A DNA stretch of 64,000 bases, taken from contig NC_089584.1 in assembly GCF_019320115.1 (NCBI RefSeq), positions 107,711,799 to 107,775,798 on the forward strand, in the 5' to 3' direction. The position numbers and the translations under genes are program-made. Every line of letters begins with the position of its first letter. The first letter of the stretch is position 1. The stretch comes from Miscanthus floridulus. Taxonomy: Eukaryota > Streptophyta > Magnoliopsida > Poales > Poaceae. The notes under the pieces were generated by a model. That model was not told the origin of the DNA. It made no database searches and was given only the letters and a program-made list of their open reading frames with translations. Of this stretch, positions 45,282 through 57,951 are shown piece after piece.

Positions 45282-48200
45282 CTAGGGGAGAACTATCTCT
45301 TCAATCTTGTCTGCTAGGTTCCACGCGATAGGAGCCACCACCTTCTCTATTTCGTCTAGCTCAGAGGCTTCATAGCTCAGCATGAAGCCAAGGCTCATCT
45401 TCTCCAAGTCAATACTCTCAGCATAGTAGGAGCGGGCGATGGCGAAGGCTTGGGTAATCCTAGAGTGAAGAGCTTCCCACTCGAGTTGGCACACCCGCGC
45501 CATGATATCTATGGTAGCGAGGCCACAAGCGAGCTGGTTCCCTCTGGCCATGCCATGATATCTACGGCAGCAGAGGCTGCAAGCGAGTTGGTTCCCTCTA
45601 GGTCATCGAAGACCACCTGATGGTAGCGCACAGGAGATCGTGCTCATCGCTCTTTGCCTAAAGGATCCCCCACATCTCGGCAAGCTCTGTGACTAGCCCG
45701 GCGGAGACTCTCTCGGCCTCTAGCCTTCGAGTTACCGCGGTTCCAAGATTGGCCTAGAGGGAGCTGACCACCTGACATGCCTCGTCGTGCTCTCGAATGG
45801 CCTGGTCACACTCCTCGTGGGCTGCATTGTGATCCAAGCAGAGTCTCTCTGTAGTCTAGCATAGCTTGTCCCACTCCTTGCGCAGTCGGGCTATCACCTC
45901 AGTGTCTAGGCTCACCCTCTACTGTAGGGCCATGGACCTCTCCTCGGCTCCTAGCTTGAGCTCCCACTCTTTCTCCACCTCAGTGAGGAGGTTGAGGACA
46001 TGCTGGTGGGCCTTAGTGTTCCTCTGGAGCAGCTCGTCCTGCTCCTTCCAGATTCTGGCAGCCTCCTCCTCATTCCGTCATGCCCTTTCTGATAGTTCTT
46101 CAAAAGACTTCTCAGTATCCTCTACATCCTGATGGGCCATAGCCTCCTGCTATCGGAGCCCAGCCACCTCCTTAGCCAGGGGAGTCAGCTCGGCCACCCG
46201 TTGTTGGGTGATAGCAAGCTAGGTGCTCACATCTCTACGTAGTCGGGCCACTTTGGTGAGGTGGTCACATTTCACCTTTTGCTCGCAGAGGAACTAGGAT
46301 TTCTCCTAGCTACGAGCGATAAGGGACTAAAAAGAAGATCAACGTCAAAACACAAAAATACATGAAGAAAGAAGAAAGCAAGAGGGGGGATTAAGTAAGA
46401 TACCCGGCCAGTAGGAACGAGGACGTCGTGCAGGACGCCCTTGGCCTAGTTCAAGACTTCCATCATGGCCGAGATCTCTTTGTTGAGACTCTCCTGCTCG
46501 ATGCTCTATGCCCCTAGCCTAGTTCAGGACTTCCATCATAGCCAAGATCTCTTCGTTGAGACTCTCCCACTCTATGCTCTATGCTCTCGATGTTGGGTCT
46601 TGGGGATCCATCCATTGGAGTAGCGACTCACCCTGCACGGGCGAGCGGCTGCCCCTCGATGTTAGGGCCAAGGGTGACCCCCCTGCTGGTTCTCTCCACC
46701 ACCACCATGACGCCTAGGGACCCTTCAGCCATGTCCCCCTCCATCCGGTCTGCCTCAGGCACCGTCATCTAGGACACCAGTGGCACAGATCGTGCCGCTT
46801 CCTCGGGCACCACTATGATCGTCTATGGCTGCGCCTGGCTTGTCACGGTTATGGCCACCTCTGCTTGTGATGCTAGAACCTTGACCGGTAGTGCCACGCC
46901 CACCATAGATGGTGCCACGAGCATGAGCAGCAGCTCCGCTTGCTCCAACGTAGGTAGTGGAATCACCTCCACCACCGCAGGCACTCCTTTAGCCCCCGCG
47001 TTCGCTTGACCCACCGATGGCACGGGCACCACCGTGGGTAGCTCCTGACCAGCTAACAAGGTTGGGATGTCGGCTCCGCTCCCACCCAAAGCGAGAGCGA
47101 CGTCGGGCGATGACCGACATCTCACCTGGAGGGTGACACTATTCTTTGGTGCCAGCTCCAAAGAGTGGCCCCATCTTAGGACACTGCAAGAAGTAGAAGG
47201 CGTGAGTCACACTAAAAACAGAGAAAAACAAAGAAAACAGAGGAGTCAAATGACTTACACTGGCTTTTGGGCAGAGGATTCGTTTGGGGGACGAATCCCT
47301 AGGTCCTTGCTCGGCCTCCTCGAGATAGGGCCATTTGGTGCCCGCCCCCTACTCCCGGGCCAAGGGGCTCACATCCCTTGCACTCAGGGGCATGACAATG
47401 GAGCCATCCCCCTCCCTCAGTACCTCAGGCATAGCGGTAGATTTGCCCACCCTCGCTAGCACCTTAGGTGCGGTGGCAGATCCGCCCGCTCCTACTAGCA
47501 CCTCGGGAACGGTGGTAGATCCACCCACCCCCACTGATTCTTGAGGCATGGTGGTGGGCCACTCCCCTCCGCTAACACCTCGGGCATGGTAGCTGATCCG
47601 CCCACCCCTACTTGCTCTAAGGATGCACCGATGGTTTGGCCCGCCTCTGCCATCCTCATGGACTCACACCCACCCACATGGAACAGGAATGGTCCCTGCA
47701 TGGATGAGGGGATACTTGTCAGTGTATCCTCGCTCTCTAGGTCATCCTGCTTGGTGTCGGTAACTACCTCTTCTTCTTGTTCTTCCTCATCGTCATCGTC
47801 ATCATTGTCGGTTTCCTCCCCGCACTCCTACATGCGCAACTTCTATTATTTCTTCCTCATCTCGTCCTCCTTTACCTTCCACTGCCGCTCAGCCATGTCA
47901 TGGCCGGATCCTTCGGTAGTGGAGCCAGAAGATCCGTAAGGACGAGTCTCTTCGACTAGTCCTCTTATCTTAGTATCAGCATCAAGAGGTCGGGAGTTTG
48001 ATTAGAAAGAAGGCACGAGGAAAGAAAACTTACAAAAACAATGTATCCCGGTTCTAGCCACATAGGGGGATGCCTTAGCACCGGATATACAAAATCAAGG
48101 ATGGTGTCGGTGTCATCTCGTGGAGGCTCCATTGCCTCCTTGATACGTTGCACCACTTTAAAGGGGGAGAGTGCTCCATCGGCGAGCGCCATCCCATCAA

Positions 48201-49088
48201 GTGATGCCCCAAGCACCATCATGTGTAGGGGAAGCGCGCGCCTCATTAGCGGCGCCACCCTTCGTGCATGGTAGGTGCTGATGATCCTCGACCCCTTCAT
48301 GCCCCTCTCCTTCATAATTCAGACGACAACGAGATGGTCCTGGATCTTCTTCTTATCTTTTTTTGGGACCCCCACCTCCTCCATGACTCTAGGACCTCTT
48401 CAAAGAGGTGCCTGGTGAACTCTGGCAAGGGGGCGGCTGTGTCGTTCTTGATGTAGAACCAATGTGAATGCCACCCCTTGTTAGAGGTTGATAGACGCAT
48501 CAGTAGATACTCGCTGACGCGGTTGTTATGAAGCTGGATACCGGCACATCCCATCGGCGCGTTAAGCTCCTGCTTCTTCTCCCACTTCTTTAGGAGGGTG
48601 ACAATGAAGAAGTACCACCATAGATCAAAGTGGGGACTAATCCCTAGGAACCCCTCACAAAGGGCGACGAATGCCACAATGTGCTAGATTCCATTGGGAT
48701 TAAGGTGTTGCAGCTCCACCTTGTAGTAATGTAGCAACCCCCAAAGGAACATGTGGATGGGGGTGGTGAATCCCCACTCATGCAAGTGAGCGAAGGACAC
48801 GATGTAATCATCGGGCGGCGATGGCATGTCGCCATCGCTGGGCAGCTGCCACTCCTCGGTGGCAGTCCACGCGCAAAGAAGGCCACGGCGAACGAGGCCC
48901 TCTAGGCGCTGAAGGGTGATATCGGGTTTGCACCATGGCTCCATTGAACGATTGGGGTGGGTGGATGTGAGAGGCTTAGGCGATTGGTGGCAGAGGTTGT
49001 AGATGCAAAGGCAAGGAGGCAATGTACGAAACCCTAGGGGTGAACCCTTTTGTTTTATAGGGGCGATAGATGCGAGGAAGGCAACCAT
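45282..49088 (-). pseudogene. Antisense open frame of the Tat element (putative 'gypsy type transposon' protein)
   Basis: Minus-strand coding remains typical of grass Tat elements. N-terminal exon 49088 down to about 48034: SFAHLHEWGFTTPIHMFLWGLLHYY, GISPHFDLWWYFF, GCAGIQLHNNRVSEYL, WFYIKNDTAAPLPEF, then MKERGMKGSRIISTYHAR and FVYPVLRHPPMWLEPGYIVFV. It ends at a good donor GTAAG (48033-48029). A low-complexity middle (47960-46560) is followed by a coiled-coil part (46320-45600; EEAARIWKEQDELLQRNTKAHQHVLNLL-type heptads) and a C terminus ESIDLEKMSLGFML...EIEKVV (45551-45282). It contains stops and a frameshift at a T7 run near 48356. Function in the family is unknown. Confidence 0.72.
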
Positions 49089-49504
49089 CCACCTAGATCT
49101 CCGTGCCAGCCAAGATTCGCCACCATGTCACCACGCGAGATATGTGCTCCCAATCCCTATCCTTTCCCTCCAAAGTCATGCTGGGCATTTTGCCTCCCTA
49201 GGTAGACCAGGACTCTTTACCGGTAAAAGGATACGGGTCAATAAGCATTCCTCCAGCCTAGCTGGGCCTAGGAGTTTTAGGGTTGGCCCATCAATGGTTT
49301 TTTACGGCTGTCCCTAAGCACCCTTATGACAAAGGATAGGCCTACAAGCGGCAAAAACTCAGATGCATGAACTTCATAGGAGTCTCAGTCCATGATTGAG
49401 CTACAGTCGAGCTGACCCTAGATGGATCCCCATGAATGGGATACCAGGGCCCCATTTAAGCTATCTGGCTAACAACCATCAAATCTCATAGCCATACAAG
49501 TGAA

Positions 49505-49740
49505 GGGTCTGATTCACCCCCTAGGCGATTCAATCTGAATCACTCAGAGGCTCGAGGGCTACACCCGATGGGTGCGCTCATGCTCACCCTCTGGCAAGTC
49601 GAATCACCCTTGTGCGATTCTATCCGAATCACCTAGGGGCTCAGAGGCTACACCCATCGGGTGCACTTGTGTGCACCCTCTGGTGAGTCAAATCACCCCC
49701 GGGCGATTCTATCCAAATCACTCGAGGCCTCGGGGGCTAC
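49505..49740 (+). repeat. Tandem repeats of about 104 bp ending in the Tat purine tract
   Basis: Units with CGATTC(A/T)ATC..AATCAC, then GGGCTAC/GAGGCTAC, CACCC(G/A)T(G/C)GGGTGC and CACCCTCTGG, about 2.3 copies. The last unit ends in CTCGGGGGCTAC, the purine-rich tract directly before the 3' LTR. Confidence 0.75.
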
Positions 49741-52032
49741 TGTCGGGGACCGAATACCGGGGTACCCAAAGAGGAGGAGCTAATAAACCATTAAACGTTG
49801 ATGGTTCTGAATAGACAAGAACACGACTACACCTCTTGCCCAACGACCGAGGATTAACTCCACCTCGTCTGACCCCTAAGGGCTAGATCTGCCATGTCTG
49901 ACCCCTGAGGGCTAGCTCTGCCTTGCCCGACCCCTGAGGGTAGGCTCCGCCTCGCCTGACGTCTGGGGTAGGATCTACCTCGCCTGATGTCTGGGGACAG
50001 GCTCCGCCTCTCCTGATGTCTAAGGGCAGGCTCCGTCTCACCCAACGTCTGAAGGTAGGCTCCACCACGCCCGATGTCCGAGGGCAGGCTCCACCTCGCC
50101 CGACATCTGAGGGCAGGCTTCGCCTCACCCGAGGTCCAGGGGCAGGCTCTGCCTCGCCCGACGTCTAAGGGCAGGCTCCACCTCGCCCGATGTCTAGGGG
50201 AAGGCTCCCCCTCGCTCGACATCTAAAGGTAGACTCCGCTTCGGCTGATGTCCGGGGGCAAGCTTCGCCTCGCTCGACGACCAGGGGCAGACTCCGCCTC
50301 ACCCGACATCTGTGCGCTGCTCCTTCATAACTACGCACGTAGATAAGGTGGGGCACTCAAGTCAACCACAATACCGAGGACCATACTGATGAGGACATCA
50401 CTACTTTGTCACATACATGCAAAGGAGAGGAGGAGGTCCAGCATGGGCGTCCAAGTCATCTTTCTCATGGTGGAGGCCTAGTCCAACTGAAGTTGGAGCC
50501 CATCTTGGGTTCTAGGACCAGTCTGTCATAAAACTAGTCACACGGGCATGTTCGGACTCCATTTTCGATGATCCACATATGGATGGAAAGCTAATTAGAT
50601 AAGGAAGCCAATGCAAGTGGGTTCACATCAAAATCTCTTTAGAATCAATGGGAATCATCGAAACAAGTCAGCGTCCAGAATCTACTAGGGTGCTGTGACA
50701 CTGTCTTTTGGTCCATTGGACCGTGTATCGTGTTTGGGCCCATTAGGGGGCGCGTCTAGGGGGTGAAGCCCAAGACTATATAATTACCAGCTGTCGCTCT
50801 CCTTAGGGTTTGGGTTTTGTTTAGTTCTTGATTTCCTCGTGAAACAGACATCATTTTGCTACAACTGTGCCACCAAGGCTGCTTACTGTGAACTAGGGCC
50901 CCAGTTCTTGATCTTATTCGCCTATGGCGATTAGTCCTTTCGAATAAAGACTTGAACTCCTTGTTTTCATTAGCCTCATATCTATTTGCAATTTCAGATT
51001 GCGTTCATCCCATTCTTGCTTGTGTTCTCGATTCGCTTGCAGGAAAGCCTTCTTGGTGAGGTCAATCATGTTTGCATGGTTGATAACGAATGGAGCAGTG
51101 GTGTAACAGTTGTAGGGGTCCAAATTAGTCTTGGTTCAAAGCCTAGATCATGAACGTCAAGTCTCCACCAATCGACGCTATCATACCTATCAGAAGATCA
51201 GGCCTTGTCTATATCACATACCCTACACGCCTGTAGGAAAGTACCATCAGGATATGACCAGATGGGCACTTTAAGCCCTTCTAGGCATGTTAGAGCCCAA
51301 ACAATGTTGTGGGCGCTGACATTTGTCCTACAGTGTTATGAGCGTCGGCATTTACCCTCGGACATGAATCCTGACGGAAACATACGACAACCACTATGGT
51401 CCAGGAGGAAACTCATGTCATCTATAGTATGAACGTGGGGCCTCTACGCCGTCTGCTCCTAGTAGGGTAGCGGCTTGGCACCCTACTGCGTCGCGTCACC
51501 CACCAGGGTAGGATGGGATGTGACCACTTGCTGAACGAAGCTAGAGCATAGCCCTATTAGGATAAGCGAATGTGCTATCCCTGGCACTGTTCGCCGTGTC
51601 GGTGGGGCTGGTTTAGAGGAAAAGGAAGACCCGGCACCTTCGAAGGACTTTTTTGGCCTCTAGTTTTTCTTCTTTCTCCCATCTATAACCCTTGCTCCCC
51701 CTTAATCTATAAAAGGGAAGGCAAGGCACCCCACTAAGGGGACCGATCGATTTCAACACACCACGCATCACATAACACACAGCTGAGCAGCAACCAAGCT
51801 CTCAGTAACCTTTCAACCTTTCTATTAGAGACTTGGGACCTATCCATCTCTCGCCCGTTTGTACCCCCTACTACAAATCTTTTAGTGCTAATAACATGAG
51901 CAACAGCCACAAACTAGACGTAGGGACATTCTACCTGAACCAGTATAAACCTTGTGTCTTTTAGCACACCATCCGGGCCCAACACGCAATAAATACAAAT
52001 TTACTAGTTGGTGTTTACTCAAAACATCGACA
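49741..52032 (+). repeat. Tat 3' LTR, containing a solo LTR
   Basis: Starts TGTCGGGGACCGAATACC and ends ACATCGACA, followed by GGTTG. It has the 29 bp repeat array at about 49920-50300. Without the 830 bp insert and its 5 bp duplication it is 1457 bp, against about 1544 bp for the 5' LTR; different repeat numbers probably explain the gap. Confidence 0.9.
50387..51216 (+). mobile_element. Solo LTR of 830 bp, family not identified
   Basis: Starts TGATGAGGACATC, ends GTCTATATCA, and is flanked by CATAC (50382-50386, 51217-51221). Comparison with the 5' LTR (GGACCATACCCTACACGCC) shows the empty site. It has a TATATAA box at 50777-50783 in ACTATATAATTACC. It lacks any coding part. Probably a gypsy-type LTR, but I do not recognise the family. 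Confidence 0.87.
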
Positions 52033-54834
52033 GGTTGGTTATGGCATAGATGGCTTGGTCATGTTGGAATGAAACAATTGAATAGATTGGATAAGCATGA
52101 CTTGGTTAGAGGCTTGAAAGATGTTGTGTTTGAAAAGGATAAGCTTTGTAGCTCTTGTCAAGCCGGCAAACAAGTTGGAAACACCCATCCTAAGAAAAGA
52201 ATAATGAGCACTAGTAAAACATTTGAATTATTGCATATGGACTTGTTTGGGCCAACTCAATACACTAGCATTGGTGGTAACAAATACGGCTTTGTGATAG
52301 TGGATGATTATACTAGATATACATGGGTATTCTTTCTAGTGGACAAAAATGATGTGTTTGTAACATTCAAATTATTTGTCAAGGGCATTCACAATGAGTC
52401 TGAAACAACCATCAAGAGAGTTAGAAGTGACAATGGTAGTGAGTTCAAGAACACTAGAATTGATGAGTTGTGTGATGAATTTGGAATTAGATATCAATTC
52501 TCGGCCAAGTACACTCCACAATCAAATGGCTTTATTGAGAGGAAGAATAGAACACTTATTGATATGACAAGGTCTATGCTTAGTGAGTACAATGTGAGTC
52601 AATCCTTTTGGGCCGAAGCTATCAACATGGCTTGCTATTGTAGCAACCGTCTCTATTGTCACCCATTGAAAGAGAAGACACAATATGAGCTCTTGAATGG
52701 TAGAAAGCCCAACATTGCATATTTTTAGGTCTTTGGTTGCAAATGCTATATTTTGAAGAAAGGCACTAGATTGGGCAAGTTTGACAAGAAATATGATGAA
52801 TGATTTCTACTTGGTTATTCTACAACAAGCAAAGCATATAGAGTTTGGAATTTGGATAGTGGTACTCTTGAGGAAGTTCATGATATTGAATTTGATGAAA
52901 CCAAGGGTTCACAAGAAGAGAATAAGAACTTGGAAGATGTTAGAGGCATTCAACTTTCAAATGTCATGAGGAACATGAATGTTGGTGAATTGAGGCCTAG
53001 GAAAGTGAATGATGATGAAGATGATCAAGTGCAAATGCTCTCTAACTCAAATGTGCAAGATGATACAAATCAAGCTAGTACAAGTGGCTCTCATGATTAT
53101 GAACATGATCAAGTGGCTAGTACATTATCTCAACCCAATGATCAAGCAAGTGCAAGCAATCAAGTTTCAATCCTCCAACCAACCAATATTGCAAGGGATC
53201 ATCCATTGTACACTATAATTGGTGATATTACTAGAGGTGTACAAATAAGATCAATATTGGCTTTATTTTGTGAACATTTCTCATTTGTGTCATCCATTGA
53301 ACCAAAGAAGATAGATGAAGCATTGAAGGATGTTGATTGGGTGAATGCTATGCATGAAGAATTGAATAACTTCACAAGAAATCAAGTATGTGAATTAGTA
53401 GAGAGACCAAAGGGACACAATGTGATTGGAACCAAATGAGTCTTTAGAAACAAGCAAGATCAAGATGGGATAGTAGTAAGGAACAAAGCAAGATTGGTAG
53501 CACAAGGCTATACACAAGTTGAAGGTCTTGACTTTGGGGAAACATATGCCCTGGTTGCTAGATTGGAAGCAATTAGAATCTTGCTAGCCTATGATTGTGC
53601 CCACAACATCAAACTCTATCAAATGGATGTTAAGAGTGTATTTCTCAATGGTTATATCAATGAAGAAGTATATGTTGAGCAACATCTCAATTTTAAAGAT
53701 GACAAGAAGCCCGACCATGTGTACAAGTTGAAGAAGGCATTGTATGGCTTGAAGCAAGCACCTAGAGCATGGTATGAGAGATTGATGAACTTCTTACTCT
53801 CTAAAGGGTTCATGATGGGCAAGGTTGACACCACTCTTTTCATCAAGAAGATTGGAAAAGATTTATTTGTGTTGCAAATCTATGTTGATGACATCATATT
53901 TGGATCAACTAATCAAGACTTTTGTGAAGAATTTGGAAAGATGATGGCTAATGAGTTTGAGATGTCCCTGATTGGAGAGTTAAGTTACTTTCTTGGTCTT
54001 CAAATCAAGCAATTTTAGAATGGTATATTTGTGAGTCAAGGCAAGTATATCAAGGACATAATCAAGAAGTTTGGCATGAGTGATAGCAAAGCTATTAGTA
54101 CACCAATGGGAACAAATGGTAACTTGGATAGTGATACAAGTGGAAATATGGTGGATCAAAAATGGTATCAGTCTATGATTGGAAGCCTACTCTATGTGAC
54201 CGCATCAAGGCCGGATGTCATGTTTAGTGTGTGCATGTGTGCAAGATTTCAAGCCTCACCAAGAGAAAGTCATTTGAAGGCTACAAAGAGAATATTGAGG
54301 TACTTGAGGCATACACAAAATGTTGGTTTATGGTATCCTAAAGGAGCAAAGTTTGAGCTAGTTGGTTACTCTGACTCGGATTATGCAGGATGTAAGGTTG
54401 AAAGGAAGAGCACCTCAGGCATATATTAATTATTGGGAAGATCACTTGTTTCATGGTCATCAAAGAAGCAAAATAGTATTGCATTATCAACCACTGAAGC
54501 CGAATACATATCCGCCGGTAGTTGTTGTGCACAAATACTTTGGATGAAGGCCACCTTGAGTGACTTTGGAATCAAGTTCAAGAAAGTACCATTGCGATAT
54601 GACAATGAGAGTGCAATCAAGTTGACCAATAATTCGGTTCAACATGAAAGAACAAAGCACATTGATGTTCGCCACCATTTCATAAGAGATCATCAACAAA
54701 AAGGGGATATTTATATTAAGAGTGTAGGCATCGAAGATCAACTTGTCAATATATTCACCAAGCCATTGGATGAGAAAAGGTTTTGCAAGCTAAGGAACGA
54801 GTTGAACATATTGGATTTCTCAAATATGTGTTGA
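52033..54834 (+). pseudogene. Copia pol: integrase, reverse transcriptase, RNase H
   Basis: Continues pol after the Tat insertion, all in one frame to TGA at 54834. Integrase: WLWHRWLGHVGMKQL, CSSCQAGK, LLHMDLFGP, VIVDDYTRYTWVFF, SDNGSEF and NGFIERKNRTL, so the Asp, Asp and Glu positions are kept. RT: VARNKARLVAQGY-type start (53488), MDVKSVFLNG, LKKALYGLKQAPRAWYE, YVDDIIFGSTN (near 53881-53913). RNase H: GYSDSDYAGCKVERKSTSG, STTEAEYISAG, HIDVRHHFIRD. Only five in-frame stops break it: TAG 52726, TGA 52801, TGA 53437, TAG 54016 and TAA 54427. No frameshift is apparent. Confidence 0.93.
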
Positions 54835-55930
54835 TGCAACCCCCACTCATATGACATGCCTCTCCTTCGAGCAATCCAAGGTAAAAGTTGATTGGCATGG
54901 CATACATCCTTGCTAAGGACATGTTTAGTGCATCTAGATATATTTCACATTTAATAGGCTCATTCATGAAAATCAAATGAAATTGATGATTGTATGGTAC
55001 CACTATTGCTTCTATGCTTATTTCAGTGTAGTGGTAGCATATGACATGTTTGTGGGCTTGTAAACCTAGTGTTTAATCTAGAAAATGAGCGCTAAGTGTT
55101 TAACTCAACATGGTACAAGATAACCCTTATTTGAAGATGTGAAGAAGCTTGTCATTGGATCAAACCGAGTTAAATATCTTTGGCAAATGATCTAGATTGG
55201 ACCAAATTTAGGAAAATGATCCTCACCCCATTGATTGACATTGGTAATCTCAAACATATCTACATTTTGAACCTTTATGGTCATTGATGACAAAGGGGGA
55301 GAAAAACAAAGATATTAGTGCTATGGGGAGAAAAACAAAGATATTAGTGTACAAAGATAGTGAAAAGACAACAAAGGGGGAGAGATATGACAAAGGAAGG
55401 GATCAATTAAAATTTTGAGCACATAAGTAGGGGGAGAAAGCTCATGAACTTGTATGGTGCATTTGAATGTGCATTTCATATGTTTGCTTGCATGCCACAA
55501 GTTTTAAATTTCAATATACATGCTTGTGTGGTGTATGCTAGTTGTAGGTTTGAATGATGAAATGAAAAACTAGCATGCATAGGTTATCTAGTGATTTCAT
55601 TTTCAAGTGGTATCGAGCTAACCATGGTGCTAAGGATGGTATATTGGTGCACTCCGATTGGTATCATGCTTCAAAGGTCCATCTTTTATATCTTAGCATC
55701 ATTTGGTAGACATTGTCTCTTATATTTCCTATCTAAGCATGTGTGCAAGCTATAATCCAAACTCTTAGCACATATGTCGGGGGAGCAATTGCTACTATAT
55801 GGGATTCATGAAACTTGCCCATATCATTTTACACATGGTAAATATGATTGGGCAAGCAACATGGATTCAAATGAATTTCAATTCATATCTTTGTGAAAGG
55901 GTTGTCATCAATTACCAAAAAGGGGGAGAT
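54835..55930 (+). other. Copia 3' untranslated region and polypurine tract
   Basis: About 1.1 kb without an open frame. It has several purine blocks of the AAAGGGGGAGA kind (55296, 55375, 55430) and a short tandem duplication GGGGAGAAAAACAAAGATATTAGTG at about 55300-55350. The final tract AAAAAGGGGGAGAT at 55917-55930 primes plus-strand synthesis at the 3' LTR. Confidence 0.72.
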
Positions 55931-57946
55931 TGAAAGCTCTAGTTTGGTTTTGGAAAATTGATGAAATCCTAAGTGCTAACATAGTTTATCAAAGTGATTA
56001 TGAGATAGGTGGCACATTCCAAGTGGTGGAGCAAATGAAGATTATGACATGATGATAGTGGTGCCATGGTGATGGTCAAGTGCTTGGACTTGAAAAGAAG
56101 AAAGAGAAAAACAAAAGGCACAAGGCAAAGGTATAAATGGTATGAGCCATTTTGTTTTGGTGATCGAGACACTTAGTGAGTGTGATCACATTTAGGATCG
56201 ATAGCCATACTATTAAGAGGGGTGAAACTCGTATCGAAATGCAGTTATCAAAGTGCCACTAGATGCTCTAACTCATTGCATATGCATTTAGGATCTAGTG
56301 GAGTGCTAACACCCTTGAAACCATTTGTGAAAATATGCTAACGCATGTGCACAAGCTGATAAACTTGGTGGTTGGCACATTTGAGCAAGGATTATAAACT
56401 TCACCGGCGGAGTGTTCGCCCATAGAGTGTGGATAGTCCGACGATGCCATCGGCGCCCTGTACATAAAAGACAGGGTTTCACAGAGTGCACTGGACGCTG
56501 GTCTCAATTGGACTAGAGCGTCCGGTCAATGGAAGCAGTGAAGACGTTGGCGTTGGTCTTTGACCGGACGCTAGGTCACTTCGTGACTAGACGTTGGCTG
56601 GCTACGTCTGGTCCTACTGACGTGGCAGTGCACAGAGAGCACGGTGAGTGACCGGACGCAAGGTGAGTCAGGTCGAACGTGACCGGACGTGTCCGGTCAC
56701 AAATTTCCACCTCTAAGAGCTTACTGGAAGTGATCGGACGCTGAGGTCCTACGTCCGGTCGGGCATGACCGGACGCATCTGGTCGTGAGTGGAACCTCAC
56801 TAGAAATGACCGGACGTTGGGGTCTTACATCTTATCACTTTGAGGAGCACGTTCGGTCACTACTTAAATGTACTGATGACCGTTGAGATCGGGCGGTCAG
56901 CGTTTGAAGCCGATGACACGTGGCAAGCATCGAGCGACCGAACGCTGGGGTCCTGCGTCCAGTCAATATGACTGGAGCGTCCGGTCACCTTGAGCAGTGC
57001 CTAGTGAAGGGGTACAATGGCTCTATTTTGTGGGGGCTTCTATTTAAGCCCCATTGCCGACTCTAGCTCACTCACTTGGCCATTTGCATTGACATAGCAA
57101 CCTTGTGAGCTTAGCCAAAGCCCTCATCTCCATCATTGATTTATCATCTTTGTGAGATTGGAAGTGAATCCAAGTACATTTCTTGAGTGTTTGCATCTAG
57201 AGGCACTTGGTGTTCGTGTTTCACTACGGGATTCACTTGTTACTCTTGGTGGTTGCCGCCACCTAGACAGTTTGGAGCAGCGAGGATTGTCAAGCGAAGG
57301 TTGGTGATTGTCTCTGGCTCCGATCGTGGTGATTGTGAGGGGTTCTTGACCTTTCCTCGGTGGAGAGCCAAAAGGTACTCTAGTAAATTACTCGTGGCTT
57401 ATGTGATCCTCATCTTGTGTTGGTTGTGTGGCACCCTATTGAGGGTTTAGCGTGTGATGCCAATTAGCACGTGAACCTCCAAGTGAGTGAATCACCACAA
57501 CGAGGACTAGCTTGTCGGCAAGCAAGTGAACCTCGGTAAAAAATCATTGTGTCATCATTTAATTCCGAGGTGATTGGTCTTTATTGGTATTCATTCTTGT
57601 GATTGATTGGTTCATTTCTTGACTCGGTGGTATAACCATCTTGCTCTCTCTCTTTACATTACCGCAAACAGTTGTCAAACTCTTTAGTGTAGCTAGTCAT
57701 GAGAGCTTGTTAGTTTGGTTAGAGTGGCTCTTTAGTTGGCCTTTGAGAGCACACTAACTTAGTATAGTGACATAACCATTGTGTGGATAGAGACTATATA
57801 AACTAGAATTATGGTAGGTGGCTTGCATTTTTAGTAGGCTAGCGCAACACTCGCTTCGCCTCATATTTATCTAACCAGTTTACTAAGTGCTGTTGTAGAA
57901 ATTTTTATAGGCTATTCACCCCTCCTCTAGCCATTAGGACCTTTCA
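55931..57946 (+). repeat. Copia element 3' LTR
   Basis: Starts TGAAAGCTCTAG and ends GGACCTTTCA, followed by GATAT. About 2016 bp, aligned end to end with 23111-25097 with scattered, mostly transition differences. The CCGGACG inverted-repeat array is at 56480-57000 and TATTTAA at 57041-57047. Confidence 0.93.
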
Positions 57947-57951
57947 GATAT

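Larger units (their letters stand above)
27322..52032 (+). mobile_element. Tat-lineage Ty3/gypsy retrotransposon (RIRE2/Xilon type) with three insertions
   Basis: LTRs at 27322-33299 and 49741-52032 (about 1.5 kb each without inserts). Gag-pol is in gypsy order with a second, archaeal-type RNase H-like region before integrase, and a long 3' region carries an antisense open frame. This combination is known from Tat elements such as RIRE2, cinful/zeon and Xilon. It is inserted in copia pol. Inserts within it: 27824-32252, 33859-35849 and 50387-51216. The element alone would be about 17.4 kb. Every coding region is broken by stops. Confidence 0.9.
23111..57946 (+). mobile_element. Maximus/SIRE-like Ty1/copia retrotransposon, split by a nested element
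   Basis: LTRs at 23111-25097 and 55931-57946, Met-tRNA-type primer-binding site, gag, and pol in copia order (protease, integrase, RT, RNase H), plus a purine tract. The long coiled-coil gag and LTRs of about 2 kb fit the Maximus/SIRE lineage. The span of 34.8 kb shrinks to about 10.1 kb after removing the Tat-type element at 27322-52032 and one copy of its GGTTG duplication. All coding regions carry stops. Confidence 0.92.
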
